A stretch of DNA of 64,000 bases from Crambe crambe (Eukaryota > Porifera > Demospongiae > Poecilosclerida > Crambeidae). The position numbers and the translations under genes are program-made. Shown here piece after piece: positions 1 through 42,300 of this stretch (within the stretch, counting starts at the first letter, position 1; each line of letters opens with the position of its first letter). The notes under the pieces were generated by a model. It was not told where the DNA came from. It made no database searches and saw only the letters and a list, made by a program, of their open reading frames with translations. Location: NCBI GenBank assembly GCA_963924555.1, contig OZ004592.1:1798001-1862000 (forward strand), written 5' to 3'.

Positions 1-183
1 TTACATAGGAGGTAAAGCTAACTTGACTAGCTACGTAGCATGAATTCCTCAATGTGAACACTCTAACATTTTTTTCCAATCTCTATTATCTCCATCAGTT
101 TAAGGATATCAGTCTCTTTACTCATGCTATACTTATCTCTGGTTCCCAAACTGTCTGCATTGAGTTCCATTATACATATAACA

Positions 184-290
184 GTTAGCTATTGCCTTAG
201 GGGGTTATCAGCTGGTTAGCTATTGCCTTAGAGGGCTGTCAGCTGGTTACCTATTGCCTTAGGGGGCTGTCAGCTGGTTAGGTATAAGAC
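184..290. repeat. 31-bp tandem repeat, about 3 copies
   Basis: Three imperfect copies of a unit containing gttagctattgccttag, with a period of about 31 bases. It lies downstream (minus sense) of the last PKHD1L1 exon I can place, so it is probably intronic. No exon was recognised in bases 1-368. Confidence 0.8.
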
Positions 291-368
291 TGGTTACCCA
301 CATTACTTATACTTTCCAAATGTGGGCAGCTATAATATTACCTGAGCCTGAGGGGTTATCTTATTTAC

Positions 369-30103
<29,735 letters not shown>

Positions 30104-30248
30104 TTTTCCACTGAAATTTTAGAAGATCAGCAAAAACTGCATGCCTGAATGAATTTTGCACATGCGCATTTATTACATGTGGTCACACCCACCCTGCAAG
30201 TTCAACCTTTTGAACTTTCTGTATAATCCACGTGGAGTGGAGTAAAAA
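30104..30248. promoter_or_regulatory. Divergent promoter, PKHD1L1 / EIF3E
   Basis: Only 145 bases separate the start codon of PKHD1L1 (30103, minus) from that of EIF3E (30249, plus). The interval holds an NRF1-like CATGCGCA at 30161-30168. No TATA box is evident. Promoter function is inferred from the head-to-head arrangement. Confidence 0.7.
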
Positions 30249-32683
30249 ATGGCTGAGTATGACTTGACTTCAAGAGTTGGTGGGTATCTAGACCGCCATT
30301 TGATATTCCCTATGTTGGAATTTCTTACAGAAAAAAAGGTAAGTGCCACCATGCCCTTTATGGCGTGTTTCGACCATGGGTTTCGATTCGTAGATCTATG
30401 ATGAGTCTGACGTGCTCAAAGCAAGAATTCAATTGCTCAACAAAACTAATATGGTAAGGGATAAACCATAGCCTATCAGGCCGGGAGTGAAGTCGTATTC
30501 TGCTGTTTCAGGTGGATTATGCCATAGATATATTCAAGCAGCTGTATCCAGATACCCCTGATCCTGAAGGTACAAAAGTATTGGTCTCATCAGTTAGTCT
30601 ATTTGTCTTAGATCAGGTACCTGTAGCTACTGCTATTGTATGTACATATAAATATCTTTTGGTGATCCCTCCTTCTCGATGGTAATAGCAGCTGTATACT
30701 AATTCAGATCTTTTGGAGAGGAGAACGACTGTGGTGGAGAGACTTCAGGAGTTTGAGCAGAAGATCGACCCCATCCTGGGAATACTCAGTCTCCCAGAAG
30801 TGACCAAGCACATGGAGGAGATTGGAAAGGAGGATCAGACGTTTTTCGAGTATTTGGCTCAAAATCATGATGTACGTAAGTAAGTGAGTGGGGGAGGGAG
30901 GGAAGGAGAGAGAAGGGATCTTCCTCCTTTCTTCTCCCATACTCTGTCTTCCTTTATTCCCTTCCCCTTTTCCCTTCCCCCACACCTCTGTCTTCTTCTT
31001 GTTCCTGTATCTTCTCCCCTTCTTCCTGTTCCTTTATCCCTTCTCCCCTACCCCTGTTTCCTTTATTCCTCCTTCCATTGACAGTTCAAAGCCGAGATGG
31101 TGGATGTTTTGTACGACTGTGCTAAATTTCGGTATGAATGTGGCAATTATTCTGAAGCATCCGAGTACCTCTACTTCTATCGAGTACTAGTAAGTCTGTT
31201 CCTAGTGATTAATAAAATTCCTGTAGCAGTCAAACATTTCGTCAGTTTCTCTCTGGACTTTAATGTGAATTGATATCTTCAGGCTCCCTCTGATCACAAG
31301 AACCTGATGAGTGCAAAGTGGGGGAAGCTGTCGTGTGCCATTCTTGCTCAAGACTGGGATGCTGCTCTTGAAGAGCTCAACAAGCTCAAGAGAGACATCG
31401 ATGAAACTGTAAGGACAATGCTAGTTGGGAGAGAGAAAGATATTGTATTGTCTCTTTGTATCCAGATAAACACACCTCATCTGAGGAGATTACAATACCG
31501 GGCATGGTTGATCCATTGGAGTCTCTTTGTCTTCTTCAACCACCCCAAGGGACAGGATGAGATCATCAAGATCTTCCTTTTTGAGCCAGAGTCAGTAATG
31601 CTAGCAATTGTGTGTGTATCCAACCTGCATGATTTCCTTTCTGCTTGCAAAATAGTTTTTGCAAAGTTTTGCATATTGATTTTTTTCAAATGCATTTTAA
31701 CTCATGTGTGCAGTTATTTGAATGCAATCCAAACCTGCTGCCCCCACATTTTCCGTTACATCACTGCTGCTGTCATAACAAACAAAAAGAGGCAAACCCT
31801 CCTCAAAGACCTCGTCAGAGTCATCAAACATGTGAGCCTATAGAGTTTGGTGACTGACAGGTCCCTTACCCCCCCCCACGTCCTTCTCCCTTGTCCTCTT
31901 TGCAGGAGTCCTACTCGTATCGTGACCCCATTACAGAGTTTGTAGAGTGTCTGTATGTCAATTTCAACTTTGACTTGGCTCAGCAGAAACTTCTAGAATG
32001 TGAGAAGGTAAGAATTTTGACGTATTTACTTCAGTCCTCCGTGTAAATTTTTTCCCCTCTCAGGTATTAGATAATGATTTCTTCCTGGTGGCATGTAGAA
32101 GTGAATTCATTGAAAATGCCCGCCTCTCGATCTTTGAAACGTTTTGTCGGATCCACCAGTGCATCAGCATAAGGTAATGATGAATGAGTGACCAACCATC
32201 AAGAGATAATAATATACTATTGCCTCTCTGTTTAGTATGCTTGCTACCAAGTTAAACATGAGTAGAGATGACGCTGAGAGATGGATAGTCAACCTCATCA
32301 GAAATGCCAAACTGGATGCCAAGATTGATGCCAAAGAAGTGAGTTCTTAGGTTAATGTTTTATGATGTCCATCTTGGAGTGATGGACTGTCCTTTCCAGA
32401 GTGGATTCATTTGTGATATTCTATTCTGCCATAGGGTCATGTGATTATGAATACTCAGACTCCTTCTCTGTATCAGCGAGTGATTGACAAGACCAAAGGA
32501 CTAGCCTTCCAAAGTCAATTCATAGCTCAGAATGTTGACAAAAAGAGAGCAGCTCTCTCTGTGGCAGGTGTAGGCATGGTGAGTAGGCAATTGTGTTCAT
32601 TTTCCTTCTGAGTTATCTATTTTTTGTGGCCCATTTAGGTTCCAAAACCTCAAGTCAAGCGATGGGCTCTAGCTGCAACTTGA
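30249..32683 (+). CDS. EIF3E: Translation initiation factor eIF3 subunit e
   Basis: Subunit e (INT6) of the eIF3 complex, which assembles 43S pre-initiation complexes in the cytoplasm. Thirteen exons: 30249-30338, 30394-30453, 30512-30569, 30708-30871, 31085-31189, 31283-31408, 31466-31590, 31714-31831, 31906-32007, 32064-32173, 32236-32338, 32435-32578 and 32639-32683. They sum to 449 residues, close to the human 445. The N-terminus [18 protein letters not shown] is nearly that of animal eIF3e. The PCI domain includes [30 protein letters not shown] and [19 protein letters not shown]. The extreme C-terminus (after [10 protein letters not shown]) is short and not conserved. All phases agree. 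For exon 7 the GTCAGT donor was chosen because it alone gives the conserved YLNAIQ junction. Intron 4 is a long pyrimidine-rich tract. Confidence 0.97.
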
Positions 32684-32974
32684 ATAGTTATTATGAAGGT
32701 CATTTTTAAAATGTGCACTGAAGGGCTAGCGCCTAGGGAAAAGTATATTACGCGCGCGTGCGCGATATTATTAATAGATCATGTGACCACTATTTGCGCA
32801 TGACTCGCCTATTATTGCTGAATCAGCATTTTCGACTACACCTGCGTATCGAGTGTAAGTGTAATGCAGGTTTTCCTAACCTTGTGTCAACTCATGGAGG
32901 AAAACTGGGCATTCAGAAGGTGACCAGTGTATAGAAAACGCTCTAGAGGGTCTCAGCGACTTTAGGTATAAAGA
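32684..32974. promoter_or_regulatory. EIF3E 3' region and promoter of the ZC3H7-like gene
   Basis: Contains an alternating CGCGCGCGTGCGCG at 32751-32764 (NRF1-like, Z-DNA-prone) and TTGCGCATGAC at 32794-32804, about 170-220 bases before the start codon. It is the only interval between the two same-strand genes. Confidence 0.6.
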
Positions 32975-35900
32975 ATGCCGCCTAAGAAAAGTAAAACAAC
33001 TTCTTCCCAGGTATGACGTCATTGATTTGTGGGCATATGTACATGTGTGTGTGAGTAAGCTAGGACCTAAAAGTGACTGGGATGTAGGTATTAACAAATG
33101 CCATTAGAACCAGCACGCTAGTAAGAAAAGTTACAAAGAAATCGGTACATGTTACATATATATGTTTGATGTTACCTATGCATGGTATTTGCTGTTTTTA
33201 AAAGACCTTTAGCTTGCTGATGTGTATCTAAAGTGCTGGTCTCGTAACAATTGGAAGGCCTCTATTAAGTTGCTAATGATGGTTATAAAGCAAGTGTAAA
33301 ATAGAAAGATGCCACAACTGATTAGACAGGGTACTTAGATAAATACAACACGAAACTTAAGTTTATTTATCCAGTATCAATGGCCTCTAGAGGTAACTGT
33401 ATAACAAAAGCCCTATAGAACACTATTGTGCCTTTCTTTAATAATAAGATTGAGCACTTACAGTGACTCAGGGACAAAGGATCAACCATAATCCCTATTT
33501 GATATAATTTCTTTTCTTCAAGTTTTTTGTGTGTGTATGTGTGAGTGTTACGGTGCTTTGTAAGTTGGTAGATTTCATGTAAAAACTCCTAATCTCTCTT
33601 ATCTTATTTGCAAGCAGTAGTGCACAATACACACAGCTAGGACATCAATTTCTCATCTGCCAACCAAGCAGTTTGTGCTTTGTTTGATGTGTTTTCAAAG
33701 CATGTTTGGGTGTGGGGGCAGGAGTGCTAGCATAACATGGTGTAGAGTGTTTAGTATTATGCATGCAGGAACATGATGTTTGTATAATATCCACATATGC
33801 ATGCAGTTTGAATAGCATGGAGTGCAATAGTTTTAGCAACAATTTTGGAAATTATTAATCTTGTTTCATAGGAAGAAGAAAAAATCATAGATGTTGTAAG
33901 CTGTTTGGACGAGGTGGGTAGCTGTCTGGACAGAGCAAGGGATAGCATGAGAGCGTGCCTAAATGGCATAGCCAAAGCAGATATTGCACTTAGGGAGAGC
34001 AAGGGAGACTCGGATATTCAGTGTGTAGCACTCATTAAACGGGCTGAACTCATATTCATTGCAGTTAAGTTCCAAGTTCTTGTTATTATTTCCAGTTATG
34101 TTTTATTAATTGCTGCAGGTTAAGAATAATTATAATCTTGATAGTCTTCAGGGTGATCGTCAAAAGTATTCACTGGACAGCTGTATTGCTGACTGTGAAA
34201 GAGGTAACTAATTATCTTAGGCTATCCTATATCCACCCCTGTAATCAGGACGCCCCAAAGGTGGCTAGATTAGAGGTTAATACATGTAACATCATCACTA
34301 ACGTAGAACTTGTTGGTCACGAGGGAAATGGTTTGATTAGATAATATTGCAGGTCCCCTGGCTAAATATGTTATTTCTTGATAAGTTGTAAGTGACGTCC
34401 CTGTGCTGCCAGAAATCTCACTGTATAAGTGTGTATTTGTGTATTGTATGCCTCCTTTGTACCTTTTAATTGATAGTGGATGGTCTGCCACAACATTCTA
34501 TACACAAAACCCAATCACATAGCATACAACAGGAATCATGTCAAGGAGTCTACTTGTTGTACTTACAGACTACAGCATGTACAAATAGAAGCAACACAAC
34601 ATGGTTGGACCATGCAAATGGAAGCATATCACAGGTTACAGCATAGACTGAAGCATGTCAACTTACAGGCTAAGCAGCAGATTGTGTCATTTCACAGTTT
34701 ATAGTTAACACATAGAAATTCCTTTGATGATGCCTCTAATGATTCACACACATGCATGGTGGTGATACCTCTGCCTGTAATGATACTAATGATCAGTGAA
34801 TGCACTATGTGACAGTAGATTCTTGATTCAATGACGGGTAGATCCTTGATCCAATGTGCACTATGTGGTGTAATGGTGAATTCAATGTTGTGTTACTTGC
34901 AGTTTTAAGTGAAGTTTCATCAGAGGATCATGCAGGAAAGCAGTTGTGTGAGACTGCTAGAGCTATATGTACTAATGCCCAGAAACTGAAACAGGAGATG
35001 GAGTATGAAGAAAATAAAGCAAGCAAATCAAATTCTAAGAAGGATCCCGCTTGTGAGTGTGATTATGCTTGGGGGGGGGGGGGGGGGGGGGGGGGAGAGA
35101 GAGAGAGAGAGAGAGTTCTAGCAATGTAATTAAGGATTCGAGACAAATCCTATTGTGTTTATAGTATTTTTTATTTTTCAATCATTACTTTTTACTGTTT
35201 TTGGATAGGGAAAGCAAAATCATGTATAGTTGTATACAAATTGTTATTATGGTGGGGAGATTTAGAGTTGACAGTTCAAAAAGAAAAACGCCAAAAAAAA
35301 AAAACCCACTCAGGTGATACTTGAGAACTTATCTATTTTTTTGCTTTTTGTTGCAGCCCCAAAGGGTGTCTTCAAGCGCTACGATCCTGCTAAAACCTCG
35401 TTTAAGAACATCGACAAGATCAACCCTTTCCTATTACAGGACGTAGTGGATTGTTATGGACAATATAAAACAGTTTGCCGCATGTGTTACTATAGGAAAC
35501 ATACACAAGAACCAATCAGTTCCAGTGGTCACTGCAGAGGTTGTAAGAAAGTCGCTCAGCCTCTGGCGATGATCCCAGCAAGTAAAATGTGTGATAATTT
35601 GAGCGGTATGAAGGTTATTCCTATCCATCCTCCACCGAAGATGATGCTGACTTCATCTTACAAGTAAATCATTTCTCATGTTATGATCAATAGTCAATAT
35701 TTTGTATATAACAGTGCCAGGAAAGTTTACATTTGGGTTCAATAAAGAGCTTGCCCTTCTATTGTGAGGTTATTTGTATAGAACTATGAAATGAGACAGT
35801 CGTTAACATGGAAGGGAATGCATCCATATTGAATGGAGTTTGGGTAGTATTGACATCAACCATACTTCCCAGCTGTGACTGGCCAACATAATGTCACAAT

Positions 35901-36329
35901 TAGTCCTATACCACGATGTGTGTGCACCTGAATGTAATTATATTGTAGGAAGTTATACTACTGTTAGAATTATCTGTCTCAGTGGTTGTATTATGCCACT
36001 TGAAATCGTATTGCAGACATAAGCCATTCCAAATATGTAAGAACCAGGACCACCAGCTGTGCAGAGATAAGGCTGCCGTGGGTGAGAACTGGTTCGCTCA
36101 CAGTATTGAAGAACTGGTCATCTGGACCATCGAAAGACATTATGGTGAGTGAGAAGTACATGCAGACATGCAGTAGGTGTTACGTGTACCTTCAGGATGT
36201 GATTTTCATGGATTTTACCTTGACACAAACAAGAATTTTTCACAGGAAAAATGACATTAATTTTTGCTTGTGAAAATTTTATGCCATACAGTGACATTTT
36301 GCTTCTTGTTATTAACCTCCCACCTCTCT

Positions 36330-36360
<31 letters not shown>

Positions 36361-39300
36361 ACTTTAGGTTGTAAATTTCAGAAATATATAGATAAACATC
36401 ACTCTCCTACACAAGGCCCTGACCACGCCCTCTTTGAGTCTTCCCAAGAGGTGACACAACATAGTTATTACACCAGCGAGGACGGGGACACCGATGACCT
36501 CTTCAGTGATAGTTATTCAGAAACATTTGAAACAGGTAGAATACAGAGGTATTGGTGGGACCTAGAGAGATGGCTGCAATATAGAGTGGCCAATCTCCAT
36601 TTAATCCCTGTATCATTCACAATATCTTTCTCCATTCTATAAGCTGGTTTTAGAAATTAAGAATTGAGAAAGTTATAATGAAAGATAATAGTCCAGTTTA
36701 CCTTAGATTTCTTTTATCAACAGTTTCTGCTTTTAATGTATTTATATAAATATGAAGATATTTTATTTTGTGTTAGATAATGATGAGCACTTTGAGTATT
36801 ACCCTGAGGACGCAATGTTTCATGACATAGCGTCCATTCCTAAGAATCTCCTTCTGGACATTGTCAAACAGTATAAAAGCGCTAAGGAGTATTGTAAATG
36901 GTGTTATTACAAACGTGAAGACCAGGTACGTGGTCAGCCTGCAAAGTTGTACTGCTAGGCGCATCAGTTGTACAAACAAGATACAGTATTTTATCATAAT
37001 ATGGGAGTTGACTTTTCTAATTTATTGCATTTCTCCCTCCTTTTCCCCTTCTCTCCCTGTTCTTCTATCTCTTTTTCCCCTCCATCCGCCCTCTGTCCCT
37101 CCCTCACTCTCTCCCTTCCTCCCTTCTTCCCCTCTCTCCCTCCCTCCTTCCCCTCTCCCCTCCCTCCTTCCCCTCTCCCCCTCCCCTCCCTCCTTCCCCT
37201 CTCCCCCTCCTCCTTCCCCTCTCCCCCTTCCCCTCTCCCCCTCCTCCTTCCCCTCTCCCCCTCCCCTCTCTCCTTCCCCTCTCCCCCCTCCCCTCCTTCC
37301 TTCCCCTCTTCCCCTCCCCTCCCTCCTTCCCCTCTCCCCCTCCCCTCCCTCCTTCCCCTCTCCCCTTCCCCTCTCCCCCCTCCCCTCCTTCCTTCCCCTC
37401 TTCCCCTCCCCTCCCTCCTTCCCCCTTCCCTTTTTCTTCACCCCTCACTCTTATTCAAAGGGTGTGGCTTCCCTGGACCGTAGGGCCAACCTGAATATGT
37501 GCTCCATTTGTAGGAGCAACTGGCAGGCAGTGATGGTGATCCCAGCCAGTGAGCTCTGCTGGAATTTTGGTGACTTTGAGTTTCTCCCAATTGCTCCCTG
37601 GCCTCGTGGAAAACCCAATAAAGATCCTTTTGAATACTGTAGGAAGCAGGACCACCATAGGTATATAACCATACATTGGGATCAGACCATGACAAGTTGA
37701 TCAACCATACAACATAGATACATTCTTGAACATAAGCAGTGAAAAGAATATCCAACACATGTATTGACCCAGCAAGTAAAAGCAAATTTTGATCCTTTTG
37801 ACCTGGCATATAGCAGATTGTTATACATTACGTGGAAAACGAATGTCTGTATTATATGCTGTAGGTGTTTTCGTGTGTACATTGATTCAGAGTTTTGGTA
37901 CCCTCATTCAGTGGAGGAGATGGTCATATGGACAGTGGAGAGAGAGAAACGTAAATTTAGCACTAACTACACACCACTTAATTAGATAAGGCCATAAGAA
38001 TTTTTGTTTTCCTGAAGCCAAGTAGGAAATTCCTTGTGACTCTCATAATACGCAAGTGGATACCACTAATTTCTAGTTATGTTGCTCCATCGCAGAATGC
38101 ACCTTCTCCCATTTCATCAGCAGCATGAGCCGTATCCCATCCACCAGTGCCAACCACACTCAGAGACCAGCGTCAAACTCAAAGGTGGAGGAAAAAAAGC
38201 ATCCGAATGATGCTTATGGAATTCAGCAGTCATCACAACCTCTACCTCCTCCTCCTCCGCCTCCTTCTTCTATGGTAAATAGACCAGTTCCGATCTCTTC
38301 TAAGCCTAATTTATCATCAGATGCCAAGTGGATTGGCTCAAAACCCACCAATGGCCCACATAATCCTCCAGGAAAACCACTTACAAACGGACGCTTTGCC
38401 ACTTTTATACCTCCTGCCGATTTGAGACACTTTGGCCCTCCCATGCCTGGAGGTGGTGGTGGTAATGCTAATTCTGGCCCCATGATGTACCTCTCCCAGC
38501 CGCCGGGACACATGTATCCACCCCCTGGACAACCTTTGCTATTCACACCCCCCATTGGGATCCAGCAAGGTCATCCTCCCCCTCCCCCTCCGGGGCCATT
38601 ACTCCCGCATCCGAACTTAGGTCCCCCGCAACCAATGCCGTATCATCCAGGGGCAAAACCGCCTCCTCCCCACATGATGGCAATGAACCCACAGAGCATG
38701 TACAATCCGATGTTCATCAACCCGCCAAACTTTAATCCGCAAATGTTTCCTTCTAGTGTTGCTGCTTCTACAGTCATGACACGTAACAGTATCCCTGTCA
38801 TGTACGATAATGTCCCTGAATCGTCGAGAGAGAGTGAACGTGTTGGTAACAGTGGTAGGAGTGTTGTGAATACAGTGCCATCTAAAGCTAACAAGAGCTC
38901 AGGTGCTCTGGACTCTAAAGCAGTTAGTATCAGTGCTAGTAGTGTTAGTGTAACTATAAGTAACAGCAACGATGGGGGTTTGAGTAAAGTCACCCCAGGA
39001 AGGAAGAACTATAAGGTGGCGCCTTCTCCTGGCGGGAGAAGTGAATCGTCCACTGCTTCTGGTGGTTCTCAGGCTGTGGAAGTGAAGGCAGCATCGAAGA
39101 CACCTATTCTGGCCACTAGAGTGAATGAGACAACTCCATTGAGTGAGTGGAATAGGTGTAGAAAAATATCATAGATATGATGGAATAAAAGACTAAGTTA
39201 ATCAGTTCTAAGTTATTCCCTGGGGAGAGGGGGATAAATGCTCCCAACTTGTATGTTCTTGCCTGCATTAACGATACCTTTTCCTTATTAGTTTTCAAAT

Positions 39301-42300
39301 TTTCGGAGGTGAAGTTTAAGGATTTTTTTGACATCCCTGTGGCCTTGTTGAAGTCAGTGGCACTGTGCTTCAGAGATAAGATGACAGTGTGTCGTAAGTG
39401 TTTCTATGGCGAGCGGAACTTGAATAAAAGACGGGCAGAAGCAAAGTTCTGTAACTTTGGAGAACATGAGTGGATCAAGCCAATATTAGTCATACCAGGT
39501 ACACAGTACAATTATCATGTACATAATAGAAATTATATTCGTTTTGGCCACTTCATACTTCTGTTTCATATATACTTAAACACTAAGATTAAAATTTGGT
39601 GTGGAAATAGTCCAACCAGTGTATCTGAGAAATTCATAAGACATACTATCTAAGTGCTCTCTATTGCATCTCCATAGGCTGCAGTATGTGTGACAATGAG
39701 CCGTCTTTCCAGAAAGGGGAACACGTTCCCATCCTGCCCCTGCCACCAGTGGCCGTGCTCAAGAAATGCTCCAGTCGTAACCACCACAAGTGTTTCAGTA
39801 AGTGCCTGCAGCAGGATGTGTGGCAGGCCCACTCTGTGGAGGAGCTGGTGGTTTGGTTCACAGAGAGTGAGAAAGACTGTCCCTTTGAGGAGTACATCCA
39901 GGAATTGGACAGTGAGAAAAGTAATTATCATATTATAACAAATTGATGTAACTTAGACAGTAGCTGAGCCAATGAGCTGAAATTCATATGGTTCACACTT
40001 CAACTTTTTTTGCAAAAAGTTTGTGCCTGTACAATAGAGGTTCCACTCTATTGTGTACCACTGTTGAATGTGCCTTGATCACAAAGTTTGTTTGTTTTCT
40101 CACAGGTAGTAGTGTTTTCTCTCCCGTTTCCTCCCCGGACCCTGTACCAGTACTCGATGAGGTTACTAGAATTGATACCACTGCTACTACTACTACTACT
40201 ACTACTACTAACATCAGTAGAGCTACATCGACCAGTGCTCACATCCCCAAGTTGTCCCCAGCTCCAGCAGCCACTGCCGCAGTCAAATCACCGTCCAAGC
40301 CTGTCAATACTCGGGAAGTGTCACCCAGTGTGACGAAGAAACAGCCAATGGCAAAAACAAAAAAGTACAACCCTAAAGATGTTGAATTCAAAGACATCAA
40401 AGACATTCCTCACGATCTGCTTTGCTCTGTTGCTGAATGTTTTGATCAGCTTCAGCTTGTCTGTCGAATATGCTTTTTTGAGTCCAACTGTGTTCTGCTG
40501 GTTAAGAAGAACAAGAAAACCACTGGGTGTGATAAAGATCACATTCCTTGGAAGCCTATTAGGGTGATACCGAAGAGTCCACTCTGTATGCATATGAGCA
40601 GCATTCATTACAACCGCATCCCCATCCCTCCTCTCCCAAAGCACATGAGACAGACGTCCACTCCGTTTGTGGTGTGCAAGAAGAACAACCATAGTTCCTG
40701 TTTCGCCATGTCTCGAGGGACCAACCCATGGTTCCCTCACACTGCAGAGGAACTTGTCATATGGACAGTAGAGAGGGAAACAGGTAGGTCTGCTCTAGTT
40801 CATGCTTCACTTTGCAGTTACAGTTTTTTTGTTAAATGTTTTTTCATTGTACTATAATTAATGGTTCACTTGCAGATTACTATGTCCCAAATACTTAATT
40901 TCCTCTCAAACCAGCTAAATTTGGTATCAAATAAATCAATACAATTATCATTTTCTGCATTCACGTATGTACTATAGTGCAAAAGGTGGGTACTTTAATC
41001 AACAGCATTATTATTGGAGGCCTTTGTTATCAAAAATGTTATATTCTTATTTTCATAGCTAAAGCATTTGAAGATGTGTACAAGAGGTACCTACCTCAAG
41101 CATTGCAAACACCGAGTACTAAACAGTCGTCAAAATCGACTTCTATTCCGGAGAGACCAGTGTCACCAACTACTACTCATCCTCCGGCCAGCGAGCTGAA
41201 AGTGTCTAGTGCTCCTCCTCTAGCCAGAGAACTGAAAGTGTCACCTACTACTGCTCCTCCTCCGGCCAGAGAACTGAAAGTGAACACCAGCGGTGCTTCT
41301 GTAGCAGTTAATTACAACAGTACTGTTGTTGGTTCTCCACGTGGTAGCGATTCTTGGCAGGACACATCAGACTTATTATTACAGGGGTCCACTCCGGAAT
41401 TAAGTGGCAGTAGCAATGAGGTCTTTCTCTCTCCAACGTCTGACATTTCAGCTGATCCTGATGATCTTCGTGACAAGAACAAAGGAAACCCCAACATCTA
41501 TCCTCAATTCTTAGTACCACATGCTATGTTTGATAATCCATTCAGTTCCAATGTCCCCCCTCCTCCGAATGAGATTGCCACTAACAATAGTTCTTCTGAC
41601 TTGATCAGTCTGAGTTTCTCTGGTATCACCAGCCTACCACGTGGTTATGAAAAAGATTTCAGTGGTGTTAATCCAGGAGGAGTAGGTGTTTCCTCAACAT
41701 ATTACCCCAGTCTGTTGAGCGATCAAAAAACTAAGCCAGAACAGAGCCAGAGTCAATCTCAATGGAAGAAAGGAGATGAGAGAATGAAGAGTGAGTCATC
41801 GGGGTGGAGTGGTGGTGATCAACAAGTGTCTGATTTTTGGAGTCGAGCTGTGGGTGACAAAAAAGTTTCTGTCGAATATCTCTTTGATGAAAGTCCACTT
41901 GATAACCCAGCTCTACCCATGCACAATCTTGTGGGGGATGATGAGGAATTTAGCCCCTTGCGACCGTCTCACGAGTTCCTGCATCAGAGCCAAGTGGACA
42001 ACGATGTGTTTCAACCATATACAATCCAACCTCCAGCCAAAAAATCTATCCTTCGAGGCACGAACCGATCCAAGAACAATAACAGCACCAGCGAAACTGC
42101 AAGTAGAAAGAAATTGACTGAAAATGGAGTCAATGTTCTAGAAGACTCCTTCCCAGGTGGCAAGGTGGTGGCATCCTCTGGTGGTAATAGTATAGCCCCC
42201 AATGATGGCCGACTTCAATGGTCTCCTTCTCCGTTGAATGCAACAAGAGACGTCTTTGCCTCCTCCTCCAATGAGAAATTGATGGAGTCGAGTGTGTACG

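Noticed and set aside
36968-37483. Ser/Pro/Leu-rich and Gly/Glu/Arg-rich frames on both strands
   Set aside because: They are composition artefacts of a 410-bp pyrimidine tract inside an intron; flanking exons splice in phase without it.
39988-40243. Poly-Thr (ACT)n region as a frameshift or error
   Set aside because: The trinucleotide repeat is in frame inside exon 40106-40783 and simply encodes a Thr run in a linker.
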